Shown here piece by piece: positions 1 to 8,992 of a stretch of DNA of 64,000 bases (position 1 is its first letter; the number at the start of each line of letters is the position of its first letter). This DNA is from Bacteroidota bacterium (lineage in GTDB: Bacteria; Bacteroidota; Bacteroidia; Bacteroidales; F082), in the NCBI GenBank assembly GCA_009773165.1, contig WOUZ01000008.1, positions 1 through 64,000 on the forward strand, written 5' to 3'. The notes beneath the pieces were generated by a model. It did no database searches and had not been told where the DNA came from. It saw only the letters and a list, made by a program, of their open reading frames with translations. Both the position numbers and the translations under genes were made by a program.

Positions 1-131
1 ACCATTAACCATTAATCATTCACCGTTAACCATTACCTGCGTCAGCCCTAAACCCCTCAACTTCTAAACCCCTCTAAACCAGCCCTCAACAAATCAACGA
101 ATCAACAACTGAATAGTGTGCGCTGGCCCGA
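1..131. other. AT-rich intergenic edge, no gene seen
   Basis: The left edge holds short irregular copies of ACCATTAACC/CAACAAATC-like words downstream of the OmpA-family stop codon. The units differ in length and sequence, so this is low-complexity spacer. No hairpin with a T-run, no RNA gene and no credible ORF were seen. Confidence 0.5.
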
Positions 132-2105
132 TTATCGCTGCAATGCTATGATTTCCATCTCGGTACGTCTGTTTGCAGCTCTACCTTCATCTGTATCATT
201 AGGCATCATGGGGCACGAAGAACCATAACCTTTTGTTTGAATCCTGCCTGCTTCAATTCCTTTATCCAATAAGTAACTCTTTACGCTTTCGGCTCTCTTT
301 TCGGATAAATGCTGATTAAGCGAGTCGTTACCAGTGTTATCTGTATGCCCTGAAATTTCGATAGTTACGTTCTTATTCAGCCTGAGAAAGTCAACAACTG
401 CATCCAGCTCTTGTTTCGACTCGTCCTTTATTACAGCCAAGCCTGTTTCATAGAACACATTATGTAAGACTGTTTTCTGTCCCGCTGTTATCCTTTTCAT
501 TCGTACAACAACCTCATAAGGCCGGCTAGCCGAATCAGCATCCAGGGTGTAGTTCTCCGAAAAGAGTAAATATCCTTCTTTCTCTACCTGCAATCCATAC
601 TTCTGATGTAGCAATAAAGGGAGCATAAACATTCCATCTACTGTAGTCTTGTCATCAAAAAACACAGCTCCGGTATTCAGCTCAGTCAACCGGTAAGAAG
701 CCTGCAAGGCAAGACCTGTTTTATCGTCAATTACTTTTGCTTTTAAATAGGTTATCGCTTGTGGTTTGACGTGGCTATTTAACACAAAATGATAGATGTC
801 AAATCCATTTTCATCACCGTCTCTGTCTGAAGACACAAAGGCTTCACCGGCATTGGTTCCAATTACAATGTTCAACTCACTGTCAATTGTATTAACCGGA
901 TAACCAACGTTAACAGGCGCTGTCCAGCGTTCTGCTATATCCATCCTACTCAGAAATATGTCACTTTTCCCAAGCCGGATCAGTTGACCATCAGAAGAAA
1001 AATACAAGGTTTTTCCATCAGGATGAATGAAGGGCGACATCTCATTGCCATCCGTGTTGATTTCAGAGCCAAGGTTTATAGGGGCACTCCACTGCCCGTC
1101 ATCGAGCAAAATAGATTTATAAATATCCGAACCTCCATAGCCACCTTTACGATTACTCGAAAAAAACAAGGTCTGCCCATCTGAACTCAGCGACGGCTGC
1201 GACTCCCATAAAGCGCTGTTGACCCGCCTGCCCAACGATGCCGGTTCGGACCAGATTCCTGATTCGTTTTGGGACATATATAAATCGCAACTTCCAATTC
1301 CTCCCTCCCAATTACATCCTGAAAAAAACATTTTTTTACCATCTGCTGAAAAGGTCAGCGCGCCCTGATTTCCTTTGGCTCCCGGTATGATGAAAGCAAC
1401 CGGCTCACTCCATTGTTCATTTTTCGATTCACTCACAAAAAACCGTTCTTGTTGATCTGCATTCAGTTGCGAGTCCATCTTTTTACTTTTTCGGGTGATG
1501 AGTAGCTGTTGTTGATCGAGACTTATAGCATTGACATATTCGTCAGCCGCCGTATTAACTCCGTTACCCGGCTTTTCCAATTCAATAGCTGAAGGATTGC
1601 TCATGAGGCTATCCGCCTTTTTAGCCTGAAAAAGCAAGGTCACAACACGTTCATACTGTGGATTATCCGGACGCAACTTATTCAAATACAAAGAAAAGTA
1701 ATTAGCTGATCGGGAAAAATTACCAAGCCGGAGGTACAGATTTCCAACTAAAGCGTAAGCAGGAACGAAAAAATTACTATCGGAACTGATAACGGTTTCA
1801 AATGCCCTTATTGCATCTGTTTCACGACCAGTTTCAGTATATAATTCAGCTTGAAGCAGCAATGCTTCTTTAAAATCAGGATCTGATTTAAGAGCTGATG
1901 TTAGATATTCATCCGTTGACAAATAATCGCTCCGTTGAAAGGCATCCTCTGCTTTGACGTATGCTTTCTTTGCTTTGGTGGATGATGAACTGAGGTTCGT
2001 TGAAACCTGAGACAAAAGCGGAATGGGGCTGAAAAGGAAAATAAGGAAAATGCCAAATACTATGGAATATGCATGTATTTGTGGCTTTGCAGACTGATAC
2101 GCCAT
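132..2105 (-). CDS. OmpA-family protein with TPR, PD40 propeller and CRD domains (PorE-like)
   Basis: Outer-membrane-associated protein expected to bind peptidoglycan through its C-terminus. From the start chosen here (657 aa) it has an N-terminal hydrophobic export segment (about 14-33), TPR repeats (about 48-145), PD40/WD40-like propeller motifs of the type SxDGxxxFFSSNR (about 230-420), a carboxypeptidase-regulatory-like beta domain (about 435-525) and an OmpA_C domain (about 545-655) with the motif GHTDNTG and a conserved NRRTE. TPR-propeller-CRD-OmpA is the architecture of the T9SS protein PorE, but Bacteroidota carry several paralogs, so PorE identity is an inference. A longer frame opens at 2165. 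The Met at 2103-2105 places the hydrophobic segment properly and is the last ATG before it, yet it still overlaps the end of queE by 46 nt. Confidence 0.85.
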   Translation of the reverse strand: MAYQSAKPQIHAYSIVFGIFLIFLFSPIPLLSQVSTNLSSSSTKAKKAYVKAEDAFQRSDYLSTDEYLTSALKSDPDFKEALLLQAELYTETGRETDAIRAFETVISSDSNFFVPAYALVGNLYLRLGNFSRSANYFSLYLNKLRPDNPQYERVVTLLFQAKKADSLMSNPSAIELEKPGNGVNTAADEYVNAISLDQQQLLITRKSKKMDSQLNADQQERFFVSESKNEQWSEPVAFIIPGAKGNQGALTFSADGKKMFFSGCNWEGGIGSCDLYMSQNESGIWSEPASLGRRVNSALWESQPSLSSDGQTLFFSSNRKGGYGGSDIYKSILLDDGQWSAPINLGSEINTDGNEMSPFIHPDGKTLYFSSDGQLIRLGKSDIFLSRMDIAERWTAPVNVGYPVNTIDSELNIVIGTNAGEAFVSSDRDGDENGFDIYHFVLNSHVKPQAITYLKAKVIDDKTGLALQASYRLTELNTGAVFFDDKTTVDGMFMLPLLLHQKYGLQVEKEGYLLFSENYTLDADSASRPYEVVVRMKRITAGQKTVLHNVFYETGLAVIKDESKQELDAVVDFLRLNKNVTIEISGHTDNTGNDSLNQHLSEKRAESVKSYLLDKGIEAGRIQTKGYGSSCPMMPNDTDEGRAANRRTEMEIIALQR

Positions 2106-2689
2106 TTGGGATTTTTCATTACATAATCGGTAAGCCATGGCATAATATTTTGAGAAACACTCCATTCAGGTTGTAAATATAGTAAACAATCAGCGCTAAC
2201 AAAAGCTGCATTTTGTTCAGCCCATTCGAGATCAGCTTCGTGCTGTATGACAACTTTAAGTTCGTGGGCTTTTTGGTAGATGGCATTTTTTGGCGGAGCA
2301 TACTTTTTAGGCGAAAGACAAATCCAGTCCCATACACCTGTAAGTGGATGTGCACCAGATGTTTCAACCATTGTTTTAACGCCAATGGATTTAAGGTAAC
2401 CGGTAAAAAAGTCAAGAGGATACAACGAAGGTTCACCTCCTGTTACTACGACGGTTTTGGCAGGAAACTGAGCTGCCCTGTCAGCAATTTCTCTTGCATC
2501 GGTAGGCGGAAAATTAGCAGCTTCCCACGAAGGCTTGGTATCGCACCAGCTGCATCCTACGTCACATCCTCCAATACGGATAAAATAAGCTGCTGCTCCC
2601 ATATTATGGCCTTCACCCTGAAGGGTATAGAACTCTTCCATGAGTGGAAGTTTTGTGCCTCCTTCAAAAATATCGTGTTTTTTTTGCAT
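2060..2689 (-). CDS. queE: 7-carboxy-7-deazaguanine synthase (radical SAM)
   Basis: Radical SAM enzyme that contracts 6-carboxytetrahydropterin to 7-carboxy-7-deazaguanine in queuosine biosynthesis. The N-terminal EEFYTLQGEGHNMG substrate-loop motif is followed by C42-x3-C46-x2-C49, the ligands of the [4Fe-4S] cluster, and a VVTGGEPSLYP segment typical of the family. The length (209 aa) is normal. The frame extends to a TTG at 2692, but the ATG at 2687-2689 shares its A with the TGA of the upstream gene (TGATG), which suggests translational coupling. Its 3' end overlaps the next gene (OmpA-family). The other queuosine genes are not in the window. Confidence 0.93.
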   Translation of the reverse strand: MQKKHDIFEGGTKLPLMEEFYTLQGEGHNMGAAAYFIRIGGCDVGCSWCDTKPSWEAANFPPTDAREIADRAAQFPAKTVVVTGGEPSLYPLDFFTGYLKSIGVKTMVETSGAHPLTGVWDWICLSPKKYAPPKNAIYQKAHELKVVIQHEADLEWAEQNAAFVSADCLLYLQPEWSVSQNIMPWLTDYVMKNPKWRISLQSHKYMHIP

Positions 2690-3930
2690 CAATTGATAAT
2701 AAACAGTGTACTGTATGATTTGCGCTCTGTGAAAGCAGTGACATAATAGGTGCCCGGTTTCAGGTGACTCACGTCAATTGAAAGAATTTCTTCCTCGGTC
2801 TGTTTGAGAAACAATTGTTTCACAACTTTTCCAACAGAGTCGATGATATCAAGCCGAAAATCGCCTTTCATCAGATCTGTTCTGAGTTTTAACTCCTTGT
2901 TCCGGATAGGATTTTCAACAACAACCAGTTTACTCTTTTTATCACCACTCTCGGGTTCAGTGAGATGGGTGTAACCTGTCCAATTCATATTATCAATTTT
3001 GAAGGTTCTTGCGCTAAAAGTCGGACTTTTCTCAGCAGTGATAAACGCTTTAAAAGGCGCGTAATAACTTACTCCTTCAATTTGAGTCGTAAACAAATTG
3101 GCTAACTCAATCCTTCGCTTATTTCCCTTAAAGAAATCATTGCCTTGAAAATCAAACAAGAACCACAAAAACGGAACATAGGTTTGTTGTGTATAACCGG
3201 TAAGAATAATCTGATTCGTTTCACTATTGTAATCGGCTCCCGTTACCAATCCATTGGTGTTAAAACGGTCTTTTCTCTTTGCCTGATAGTTTCCCGGAAT
3301 TTTTGGCAGGCTATAAATATGGCAGTGCTGATCGAGCCGGTTTTTGGTAAAAAGGAACAACGAGTCGCCGGCAGCAATTACCGCTTCACAGTCGAAATTA
3401 TGATTCTTTGACTTTACAAAGCTTTTTTGATCTTCATAGGTAAAACGTATCGAAGTAGCTTGAACACTTGAATTTCCATTGATAGGTATGCTGCTCTTCA
3501 GTATTTTATAGATTACAAGGTTGTCGCGTGTTCCATCGTTGTTACCAAAATCTCCTATATAAATATATTGGTTGTCCATCGTTATGTCTTCCCAATCGTC
3601 GTTGGTGACATTCGACACGGTAATTTGCTGAACAACAGCCCCATTAGTAGTGTCAATAGCATACAAAACGGCTGATCCGCCACTGTCATTAAATGTCCAT
3701 AGTTTCCCGTTGAAAAACAACAACCCTGAAGTTTCCTTAACCTGCTGCGGAAGTTCGAAAACAAAGGGTGGATTAACAACAGTTACACTGTAGTCGCAGC
3801 TGCCGTCATTGGTACTTGCAGAAGGGTTGAAATTCAGTGCACGCGGATCGGTACAGCCTGCAACCTGTGCAGAACCAATACGAGCCATTACGAGAAAAAT
3901 GATTGAGAGAACTATGACTTTTGCTTGCAT
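2689..3930 (-). CDS. secreted protein with CTDP motif and T9SS C-terminal sorting domain
   Basis: Function not recognised. A signal peptide (1-21, ending GSA-Q) is followed by a GCTDPRALNFNPSA...DGSCDY motif, a short Cys-containing unit common in secreted Bacteroidota proteins. A beta-rich middle (about 50-320) contains repeated short acidic motifs such as DDWEDI and IGDFGNN, compatible with a propeller. The last 80 residues form a type IX secretion sorting domain (VVVENPIRNKELKL..., ending LKPGTYYVTAF...LFIIN). The protein is therefore expected to cross the outer membrane by T9SS and be attached or released. It lies directly upstream of queE with a one-base stop/start overlap. The pairing looks positional, since no metabolic link is visible. 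Confidence 0.85.
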   Translation of the reverse strand: MQAKVIVLSIIFLVMARIGSAQVAGCTDPRALNFNPSASTNDGSCDYSVTVVNPPFVFELPQQVKETSGLLFFNGKLWTFNDSGGSAVLYAIDTTNGAVVQQITVSNVTNDDWEDITMDNQYIYIGDFGNNDGTRDNLVIYKILKSSIPINGNSSVQATSIRFTYEDQKSFVKSKNHNFDCEAVIAAGDSLFLFTKNRLDQHCHIYSLPKIPGNYQAKRKDRFNTNGLVTGADYNSETNQIILTGYTQQTYVPFLWFLFDFQGNDFFKGNKRRIELANLFTTQIEGVSYYAPFKAFITAEKSPTFSARTFKIDNMNWTGYTHLTEPESGDKKSKLVVVENPIRNKELKLRTDLMKGDFRLDIIDSVGKVVKQLFLKQTEEEILSIDVSHLKPGTYYVTAFTERKSYSTLFIIN

Positions 3931-3947
3931 TCTGTTTTCTTTGAAAT

Positions 3948-3977
3948 AAAAAAAAGCCGGTAAACTGACAACCGGTT
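3948..3977 (-). terminator. intrinsic terminator after folD
   Basis: On the minus strand, ACCGGT (3971-3976) pairs with ACCGGC (3956-3961) across a short loop and is followed by eight T (3948-3955). The stem begins at the folD stop codon, so it should end the ffh-folD transcript and separate it from the T9SS protein gene. Confidence 0.8.
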
Positions 3978-4860
3978 AATAGATCTTTTTTTGTGAGGCA
4001 GATAAGGCGTTTTGCAACAATGAGACGATTGTCATAGGCCCTACCCCACCCGGAACCGGAGTGATCTTAGAAACAACCTCCCTGACCGAATCAAAGTCAA
4101 CATCACCTGTTAAACGGTACCCTTTTTCGTTGCTGGCATCAGGAATGCGGTGTATACCCACATCCACAACAACAACATCTTTTTTTAACATATCACCTTT
4201 AACAAATTCGGGCTGACCAATAGCTGCAATTAAAATGTCAGCTTGCTGGATGATAGCATTCAAATCCCTTGTGCGACTGTGACACAGCGTAACCGTTGCG
4301 TTTCCGTAGTTACTTTTGCGCGACAACAAAATGCTTAACGGAGTGCCAACGATATTCGACCGGCCCAAAACAACACAATGTTTTCCATCAATATCAACCT
4401 TACTTCGTTTCAGCAGTTCAACAACTCCATAGGGAGTTGCCGGCAGGTAACAAGGCAGTCCGAGCTGCATGCGGCCTATATTCAATGGATGAAATCCATC
4501 AACATCTTTTGAAGGATGGATATGCTCGAGAATTTTATCGCTGTTAAGGTGTGATGGTAATGGCAACTGAACAATGAAACCATCAACGTCAGGGTCGTTA
4601 TTGAGAAATTCGATAATCTCAACGAGTTCCTTTTCTGATGTTTTTTCTGCAAGACGATAGGTTGTTGATGTAATTCCAACCTCTTTGCAGGCTCTTTCTT
4701 TAGAAGCCACATACGTTTCGCTTGCGGGGTCGTTACCTACCAAAACAGCAGCAAGATGCGGAGCTTTTTTATCTGCATCTATCAGAGCTGCAACCTCTTT
4801 TGCTATTTCCTTTTTAATGGCAGCTGCAATAGCTTTTCCATCAATCAGTTTATTTGACAT
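3976..4860 (-). CDS. folD: bifunctional methylenetetrahydrofolate dehydrogenase/cyclohydrolase
   Basis: Cytosolic enzyme interconverting 5,10-methylene-THF, 5,10-methenyl-THF and 10-formyl-THF, supplying one-carbon units for purines and formyl-Met. Family landmarks are present: YVASKERACKEVGI with the catalytic Lys, a DGFIVQLPLP segment, the nucleotide-binding VVLGRSNIVGTP loop, and the C-terminal PVPGGVGPMT signature. At 294 aa it is full length. It starts 8 nt after the ffh stop, so the two are probably cotranscribed, and a terminator follows immediately. Confidence 0.97.
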   Translation of the reverse strand: MSNKLIDGKAIAAAIKKEIAKEVAALIDADKKAPHLAAVLVGNDPASETYVASKERACKEVGITSTTYRLAEKTSEKELVEIIEFLNNDPDVDGFIVQLPLPSHLNSDKILEHIHPSKDVDGFHPLNIGRMQLGLPCYLPATPYGVVELLKRSKVDIDGKHCVVLGRSNIVGTPLSILLSRKSNYGNATVTLCHSRTRDLNAIIQQADILIAAIGQPEFVKGDMLKKDVVVVDVGIHRIPDASNEKGYRLTGDVDFDSVREVVSKITPVPGGVGPMTIVSLLQNALSASQKKIY

Positions 4861-4868
4861 GTACTTAA

Positions 4869-6206
4869 TTATTTTGGCTGACGCATTTGTTGCATCATTT
4901 GCATCATTTTACGACTTCCTCCGGTAGTCATCAATCGCATCATTTTTGAAGTCTCTTCAAATTGTTTGATCAGGCGATTCACTTCCACAATATTTGTTCC
5001 GCTACCCATAGCAATGCGTTTACGACGGTTGCCGTTCAAAATTTTCGGATTTTCCCTCTCGGCCGGGGTCATCGAGAAAATAATAGCTTCGATTCCCTTG
5101 AAAGCATCTTCTTCGATCTCAGTGTCTTTCAGCGCTTTGCTCATACCGGGAATCATCCCTGCTAAATCCTTGATATTTCCCATTTTCTTGATCTGCTGAA
5201 TCTGTTTCAGGAAATCGTTGAAATTGAACTCATTCTTGGCAAGCTTACGTTTGAGATTCTTTGCCTCATCTTCATCATATTGTTCCTGAGCGCGCTCAAC
5301 AAGGGAGACGATGTCGCCCATGCCAAGAATACGATCAGCCATACGTTTGGGATAAAAAACATCCAGGGCTTCCATCTTCTCGCCAATTCCAACAAACTTG
5401 ATGGGCTTATCTACAACCGATTTGATTGTAAGCGCAGCACCACCGCGTGTATCACCGTCGAGTTTGGTAAGCACAACACCATCGTAATCGAGTTTATCAT
5501 TGAAAGCTTTGGCTGTGTTAACAGCATCCTGACCCGTCATTGAATCCACGACGAATAAAATCTCCTGAGGCTGAACAGCCTTTTTGATGTTGGCAATTTC
5601 ATTCATCATAAGTTCATCGATGGCTAAGCGCCCTGCAGTATCGATGATTACAACGTTCTTCGCCTTGTCTTTTGCATACTGAATGGCATTACGGGCAATG
5701 GTTACAGGATCTTTTTGAGCCTCATCGGAATACACTTCCACTTCAACCTGTTCGCCTAAAACCTTCAACTGGTTGACGGCAGCAGGACGATAAACGTCGC
5801 AAGCTACCAACAAAGGCTGCTTTCCTTTTTTCTTTTTAAGGTAATTTGCGAGTTTTGCGGAGAAGGTAGTTTTACCAGAACCTTGCAATCCGGCAATTAG
5901 AATGATGGCAGGCTGTCCTTTAATATTGATGTCGATGGCTTCACCACCCATAAGTTCGGTGAGCTCGTCATGCATGATTTTTACCATCAGCTGACCAGGA
6001 GAAACAGATGTTAAAATCTTTTGTCCCAGTGCTTTATCCTTCACTTTTGAGGTGAAATCCTTGGCAATCTTAAAGCTAACGTCGGCATCTAACAGCGCCT
6101 TACGCACCTCCTTGAGTGTTTCAGCTACATTGATTTCGCTGATATGACCCTGACCTTTTAATATCTTGAACGAACGTTCCAGTTTATCACTTAATCCTTC
6201 AAACAT
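4869..6206 (-). CDS. ffh: signal recognition particle protein (SRP54 GTPase)
   Basis: SRP GTPase that binds 4.5S RNA and nascent signal sequences and docks on FtsY. Visible in order: the N domain, the G domain with P-loop GLQGSGKTTFSAKLA (about residue 107), DTAGRLAIDE and TKLDGD, and a Met-rich C-terminal M domain with RIAMGSGTNIVEVNRLIKQFEE, ending in a Met/Gln-rich tail. Length (445 aa) is normal. It has its own -7 box at 6230-6237 and is followed at 8 nt by folD. Confidence 0.97.
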   Translation of the reverse strand: MFEGLSDKLERSFKILKGQGHISEINVAETLKEVRKALLDADVSFKIAKDFTSKVKDKALGQKILTSVSPGQLMVKIMHDELTELMGGEAIDINIKGQPAIILIAGLQGSGKTTFSAKLANYLKKKKGKQPLLVACDVYRPAAVNQLKVLGEQVEVEVYSDEAQKDPVTIARNAIQYAKDKAKNVVIIDTAGRLAIDELMMNEIANIKKAVQPQEILFVVDSMTGQDAVNTAKAFNDKLDYDGVVLTKLDGDTRGGAALTIKSVVDKPIKFVGIGEKMEALDVFYPKRMADRILGMGDIVSLVERAQEQYDEDEAKNLKRKLAKNEFNFNDFLKQIQQIKKMGNIKDLAGMIPGMSKALKDTEIEEDAFKGIEAIIFSMTPAERENPKILNGNRRKRIAMGSGTNIVEVNRLIKQFEETSKMMRLMTTGGSRKMMQMMQQMRQPK

Positions 6207-6229
6207 AATTATCCTTCAATTTGAGGCTG

Positions 6230-6237
6230 CAAATTTA
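6230..6237 (-). promoter_or_regulatory. Bacteroidota -7 box for ffh-folD
   Basis: TAAATTTG on the minus strand matches the TAnnTTTG -7 consensus of Bacteroidota housekeeping promoters and lies 24 nt upstream of the ffh start. No convincing -33 box was seen; a CATGG/CCATG palindrome (6247-6261) occupies part of that interval. Confidence 0.55.
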
Positions 6238-6289
6238 GTAAAAAACATGGCAGCTCCATGCCTGAAAGAACTACATGAAGCGCATTAAT

Positions 6290-6320
6290 TTTCGGGAAAG
6301 CAGCACTTTCCATCACGAAA
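6290..6320 (-). terminator. stem-loop after hisIE
   Basis: TTTCG-(TGAT)-GGAAAG-TGCTG-CTTTCC-CGAAA folds into a two-part stem just past the hisIE stop. The following T-run is poor (AATTAATG), so it may be a weak terminator or a 3'-end stabilising hairpin of the his mRNA. Confidence 0.4.
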
Positions 6321-6323
6321 TAT

Positions 6324-6926
6324 CTATTTCTTCTCATGCCGTTGCTCCAACACCTGACTGATTTGTTGCAGCGTCACGTTCTTTTTATGAAGAAGCACCA
6401 ACAAATGAAAAATCAGGTCGGCTGCCTCACCAACAAAAGCGGTATCATCCTCATTCTTTGCTGCTATGACTAATTCAACTGATTCTTCTCCAACCTTTTG
6501 TATCACACGATCCAATCCTTCATCAAGAAGTCGCCGGGTGTATGAACTTTCAGCTGAAGCCGTCGCTCGAAGTGATATTACATCTTCCAACTCCTGAAAA
6601 AATAACTTTTTAGGTACGGAAGAACCTTCAAAGCAGCTAAAACTCCCTGTATGACAAACAGGCCCCGACGGCACAGCCATAATAAGTAAGGTGTCATTAT
6701 CACAATCCACATCCATACTTTTAACCTGTAAAAAATTACCGGAAGTCTCACCCTTAACCCACAAACGATTCTTTGAGCGACTAAAAAACGTCACATAACC
6801 CGAACTTTGCGTTGCCTTGTATGATTCTTCATTCATATATCCTAACATGAGTACCTGCTTTGATTCATAATCTTGTATCACAGCCGGCACAAGTCCGTTT
6901 CCTTTTTTGAAATCAATTCCGTTCAT
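6324..6926 (-). CDS. hisIE: bifunctional phosphoribosyl-AMP cyclohydrolase / phosphoribosyl-ATP pyrophosphatase
   Basis: Catalyses steps 2 and 3 of histidine synthesis. The N-terminal HisI part (about 1-105) shows [29 protein letters not shown] and the metal-binding [10 protein letters not shown] and [12 protein letters not shown] motifs. The C-terminal HisE part (about 110-200) has [29 protein letters not shown] and [13 protein letters not shown]. The fusion and the 200-aa length are the usual arrangement in this phylum. It is the last gene of the his operon, overlapping hisF by 4 nt. Confidence 0.96.
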   Translation of the reverse strand: MNGIDFKKGNGLVPAVIQDYESKQVLMLGYMNEESYKATQSSGYVTFFSRSKNRLWVKGETSGNFLQVKSMDVDCDNDTLLIMAVPSGPVCHTGSFSCFEGSSVPKKLFFQELEDVISLRATASAESSYTRRLLDEGLDRVIQKVGEESVELVIAAKNEDDTAFVGEAADLIFHLLVLLHKKNVTLQQISQVLEQRHEKK

Positions 6927-7675
6927 CTTGTCACAATATTTTTTGTTCGTAAAAAACGTTTTAAGTCATCAATTTTTATCTCTCCATAATGGAAGATCGA
7001 AGCTGCAAGTGCTGCGCTCACCTGACTTCCATTAAATAATTCAGCAAAGTGTTCCATGTTTCCAGCACCACCAGAGGCAATAACAGGAATACTCAGCCGG
7101 GCTGAAAGCGTTTGCAATGCATCAACAGCAAAGCCATTTTTAGTTCCGTCGTGATCCATCGAAGTGAACAGAATTTCGCCTGCTCCCCTTTCCTGACATT
7201 CATAAGCCCATGAAAACAACTCTTTTTCGGTAGGAATCCGTCCTCCGTTCCTATACACCTGCCAACCGGAGTTAAGCCGGGCAGCATCAATTGCAACAAC
7301 CACACATTGAGACCCATAGCGCTGACTTATTGCTGAAATGAGAGAAGGATTTATGATAGAAGATGAATTCAGCGAAATTTTGTCAGCGCCTGATTGAAGC
7401 AATGCGGCAGCAGCTTCAGGATTTGAGACACCACCTCCAACAGTAAAAGGAATATTTATTGTCTGAGCGATGCGTTCGACAAGCTTAAGAAGGGTTGTCC
7501 GTTTTTCATGACTCGCGTTGATATCCAGAAAAAGCAACTCGTCTGCCCCTTCCTTAGCATACAACGACGCCAGCTCAACAGGATCACCAGCATCAGCGAG
7601 GTTCTGAAAGTTAACACCTTTTACAGTTCTGCCATCTTTTATATCCAGGCACGGAATGATACGTTTAGCCAACAT
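6923..7675 (-). CDS. hisF: imidazole glycerol phosphate synthase, cyclase subunit
   Basis: Beta/alpha-barrel cyclase that works with HisH (the ammonia donor) to form IGP and AICAR. It starts at [15 protein letters not shown] and carries the half-barrel motifs [18 protein letters not shown] and [13 protein letters not shown], plus [13 protein letters not shown] near the active site. A longer frame (to 7741) would add 22 residues not seen in the family, so the Met at 7673-7675 is preferred. That start overlaps the hisA stop by 11 nt, consistent with coupled translation. Confidence 0.95.
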   Translation of the reverse strand: MLAKRIIPCLDIKDGRTVKGVNFQNLADAGDPVELASLYAKEGADELLFLDINASHEKRTTLLKLVERIAQTINIPFTVGGGVSNPEAAAALLQSGADKISLNSSSIINPSLISAISQRYGSQCVVVAIDAARLNSGWQVYRNGGRIPTEKELFSWAYECQERGAGEILFTSMDHDGTKNGFAVDALQTLSARLSIPVIASGGAGNMEHFAELFNGSQVSAALAASIFHYGEIKIDDLKRFLRTKNIVTR

Positions 7676-8408
7676 AATCTGACCTGTATTTGCTGAGTTC
7701 ATCGATTGTAATTTTCCCTTCATACAAAGCTTTGCCAACAATTACCGAGTTCAGACCGGCATTTTCCAAAGCAAAAATATCTTTCATTGACGAAACACCA
7801 CCGCTCGCAACAATTTGGATATCAGGATGTAAATTCATCAAAGCAAGGTATAAATCAATTGAAGGACCTGTCAACATGCCATCTTTGCTAATGTCAGTAA
7901 CAACAACTCTTTTTAATCCATGCTGCAAAAAGCTATCAATCAAATTTGAAATTGCTACAGATCCGGAGTTCTTCCAGCCATTAACCATCACAATACCCTG
8001 AAGAACATCAGCAGATAGAATAATGCTGTCACCACCATATTCCTTCAAAAGTGAGATAAATAGTTCAGGTTGCTTAACGGCCATCGATCCTATAATAACG
8101 GAAGTGACTCCAAGGTTCAACGCGCTTTTTACACTTTCTGATGACTGATATCCTCCTCCGGTTTGAACATCTAAACCTGTTTCTTTCATTATAGCACCGA
8201 TTATTGGCAATTGAACCGGACGGCCAAGCGCTGCCCCATCAAGGTCAACAATATGCAATAAATCACTTCCGGCTGCCTGAAATGTTTTTGCAACTGAAAT
8301 TGGATCAGTACTATACACGCTTTTCAATTTGAAATCACCTTGCTGTAACCGCACACATTCCCCATCGATTAAGTCGATTGCCGGAATTATTTTCATTAAA
8401 GTCATCAT
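7665..8408 (-). CDS. hisA: phosphoribosylformimino-AICAR ribotide isomerase
   Basis: Step 4 of the histidine pathway; a beta/alpha-barrel paralog of HisF. Seen: [58 protein letters not shown] and [12 protein letters not shown]. Two adjacent ATGs (8405, 8408) directly follow the hisH stop, and a third at 8396 begins the conserved core, so the exact start is uncertain by up to four residues. Confidence 0.95.
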   Translation of the reverse strand: MMTLMKIIPAIDLIDGECVRLQQGDFKLKSVYSTDPISVAKTFQAAGSDLLHIVDLDGAALGRPVQLPIIGAIMKETGLDVQTGGGYQSSESVKSALNLGVTSVIIGSMAVKQPELFISLLKEYGGDSIILSADVLQGIVMVNGWKNSGSVAISNLIDSFLQHGLKRVVVTDISKDGMLTGPSIDLYLALMNLHPDIQIVASGGVSSMKDIFALENAGLNSVIVGKALYEGKITIDELSKYRSDYVG

Positions 8409-8410
8409 TG

Positions 8411-8992
8411 TTATTTTAAAAAATTTGTCAAAAACCTCTCCCCCATCTCACCACTTTTTTCAGGATGAAATTGACATCCCAGAAAATTATCATGCTGCAG
8501 AACCGCACTAAAAGGTAAAATATAATCAGTTACGCCAACTGTTTGAGGAATCACATCTGCATAATATGAATGCACAAAATAAAACCATGAATTATTATAG
8601 TGATTTTCAATGTCATAAGACGAGAAGTCAACGTTATTCCAACCCATATGAGGCACTTTTTGCTCACCTTTAAATTTCAGTACCTGAGCACTAAAAATTC
8701 CCAAGCCGGGGGTATCGCCTTCCTCCGAATGGCTGCACATGAGTTGCATACCCAGGCAAATCCCAAGGAAAGGCTGTTTCAAATCAGGGATAATCGTATC
8801 CAGACCAGTTTTGCGGAGTTGTTCCATTGCATATGAAGCATGACCAACACCAGGAAAAATAACATAATCGGCTGATTGAACAGATGTTGCATCAGATGTA
8901 AGTTCCACTCTGGAATACCCTAAGCGCTGAAGCGCAAACGTTAAGCTTTTAGTGTTTCCTGCACCATAATCAATAATTGCTATGTTTTTCAT
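8411..8992 (-). CDS. hisH: imidazole glycerol phosphate synthase, glutamine amidotransferase subunit
   Basis: Class I glutaminase that supplies ammonia to HisF. The nucleophile lies in FLGICLGMQLMC, and the Cys-His-Glu triad is completed by CQFHPEKSGEMG near the C-terminus. Length 193 aa is standard. It overlaps hisB by 4 nt (ATGA type). Confidence 0.96.
   Translation of the reverse strand: MKNIAIIDYGAGNTKSLTFALQRLGYSRVELTSDATSVQSADYVIFPGVGHASYAMEQLRKTGLDTIIPDLKQPFLGICLGMQLMCSHSEEGDTPGLGIFSAQVLKFKGEQKVPHMGWNNVDFSSYDIENHYNNSWFYFVHSYYADVIPQTVGVTDYILPFSAVLQHDNFLGCQFHPEKSGEMGERFLTNFLK

Noticed and set aside
1-60. Repeated ACCATTAACC-like words at the left edge as a tandem repeat or CRISPR
   Set aside because: Units are irregular in length and sequence, with no constant spacer; it looks like low-complexity intergenic DNA.
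7676-7741. 22-residue N-terminal extension of HisF
   Set aside because: The extension is inside hisA coding sequence, unlike the family, and a second Met begins the conserved [15 protein letters not shown].
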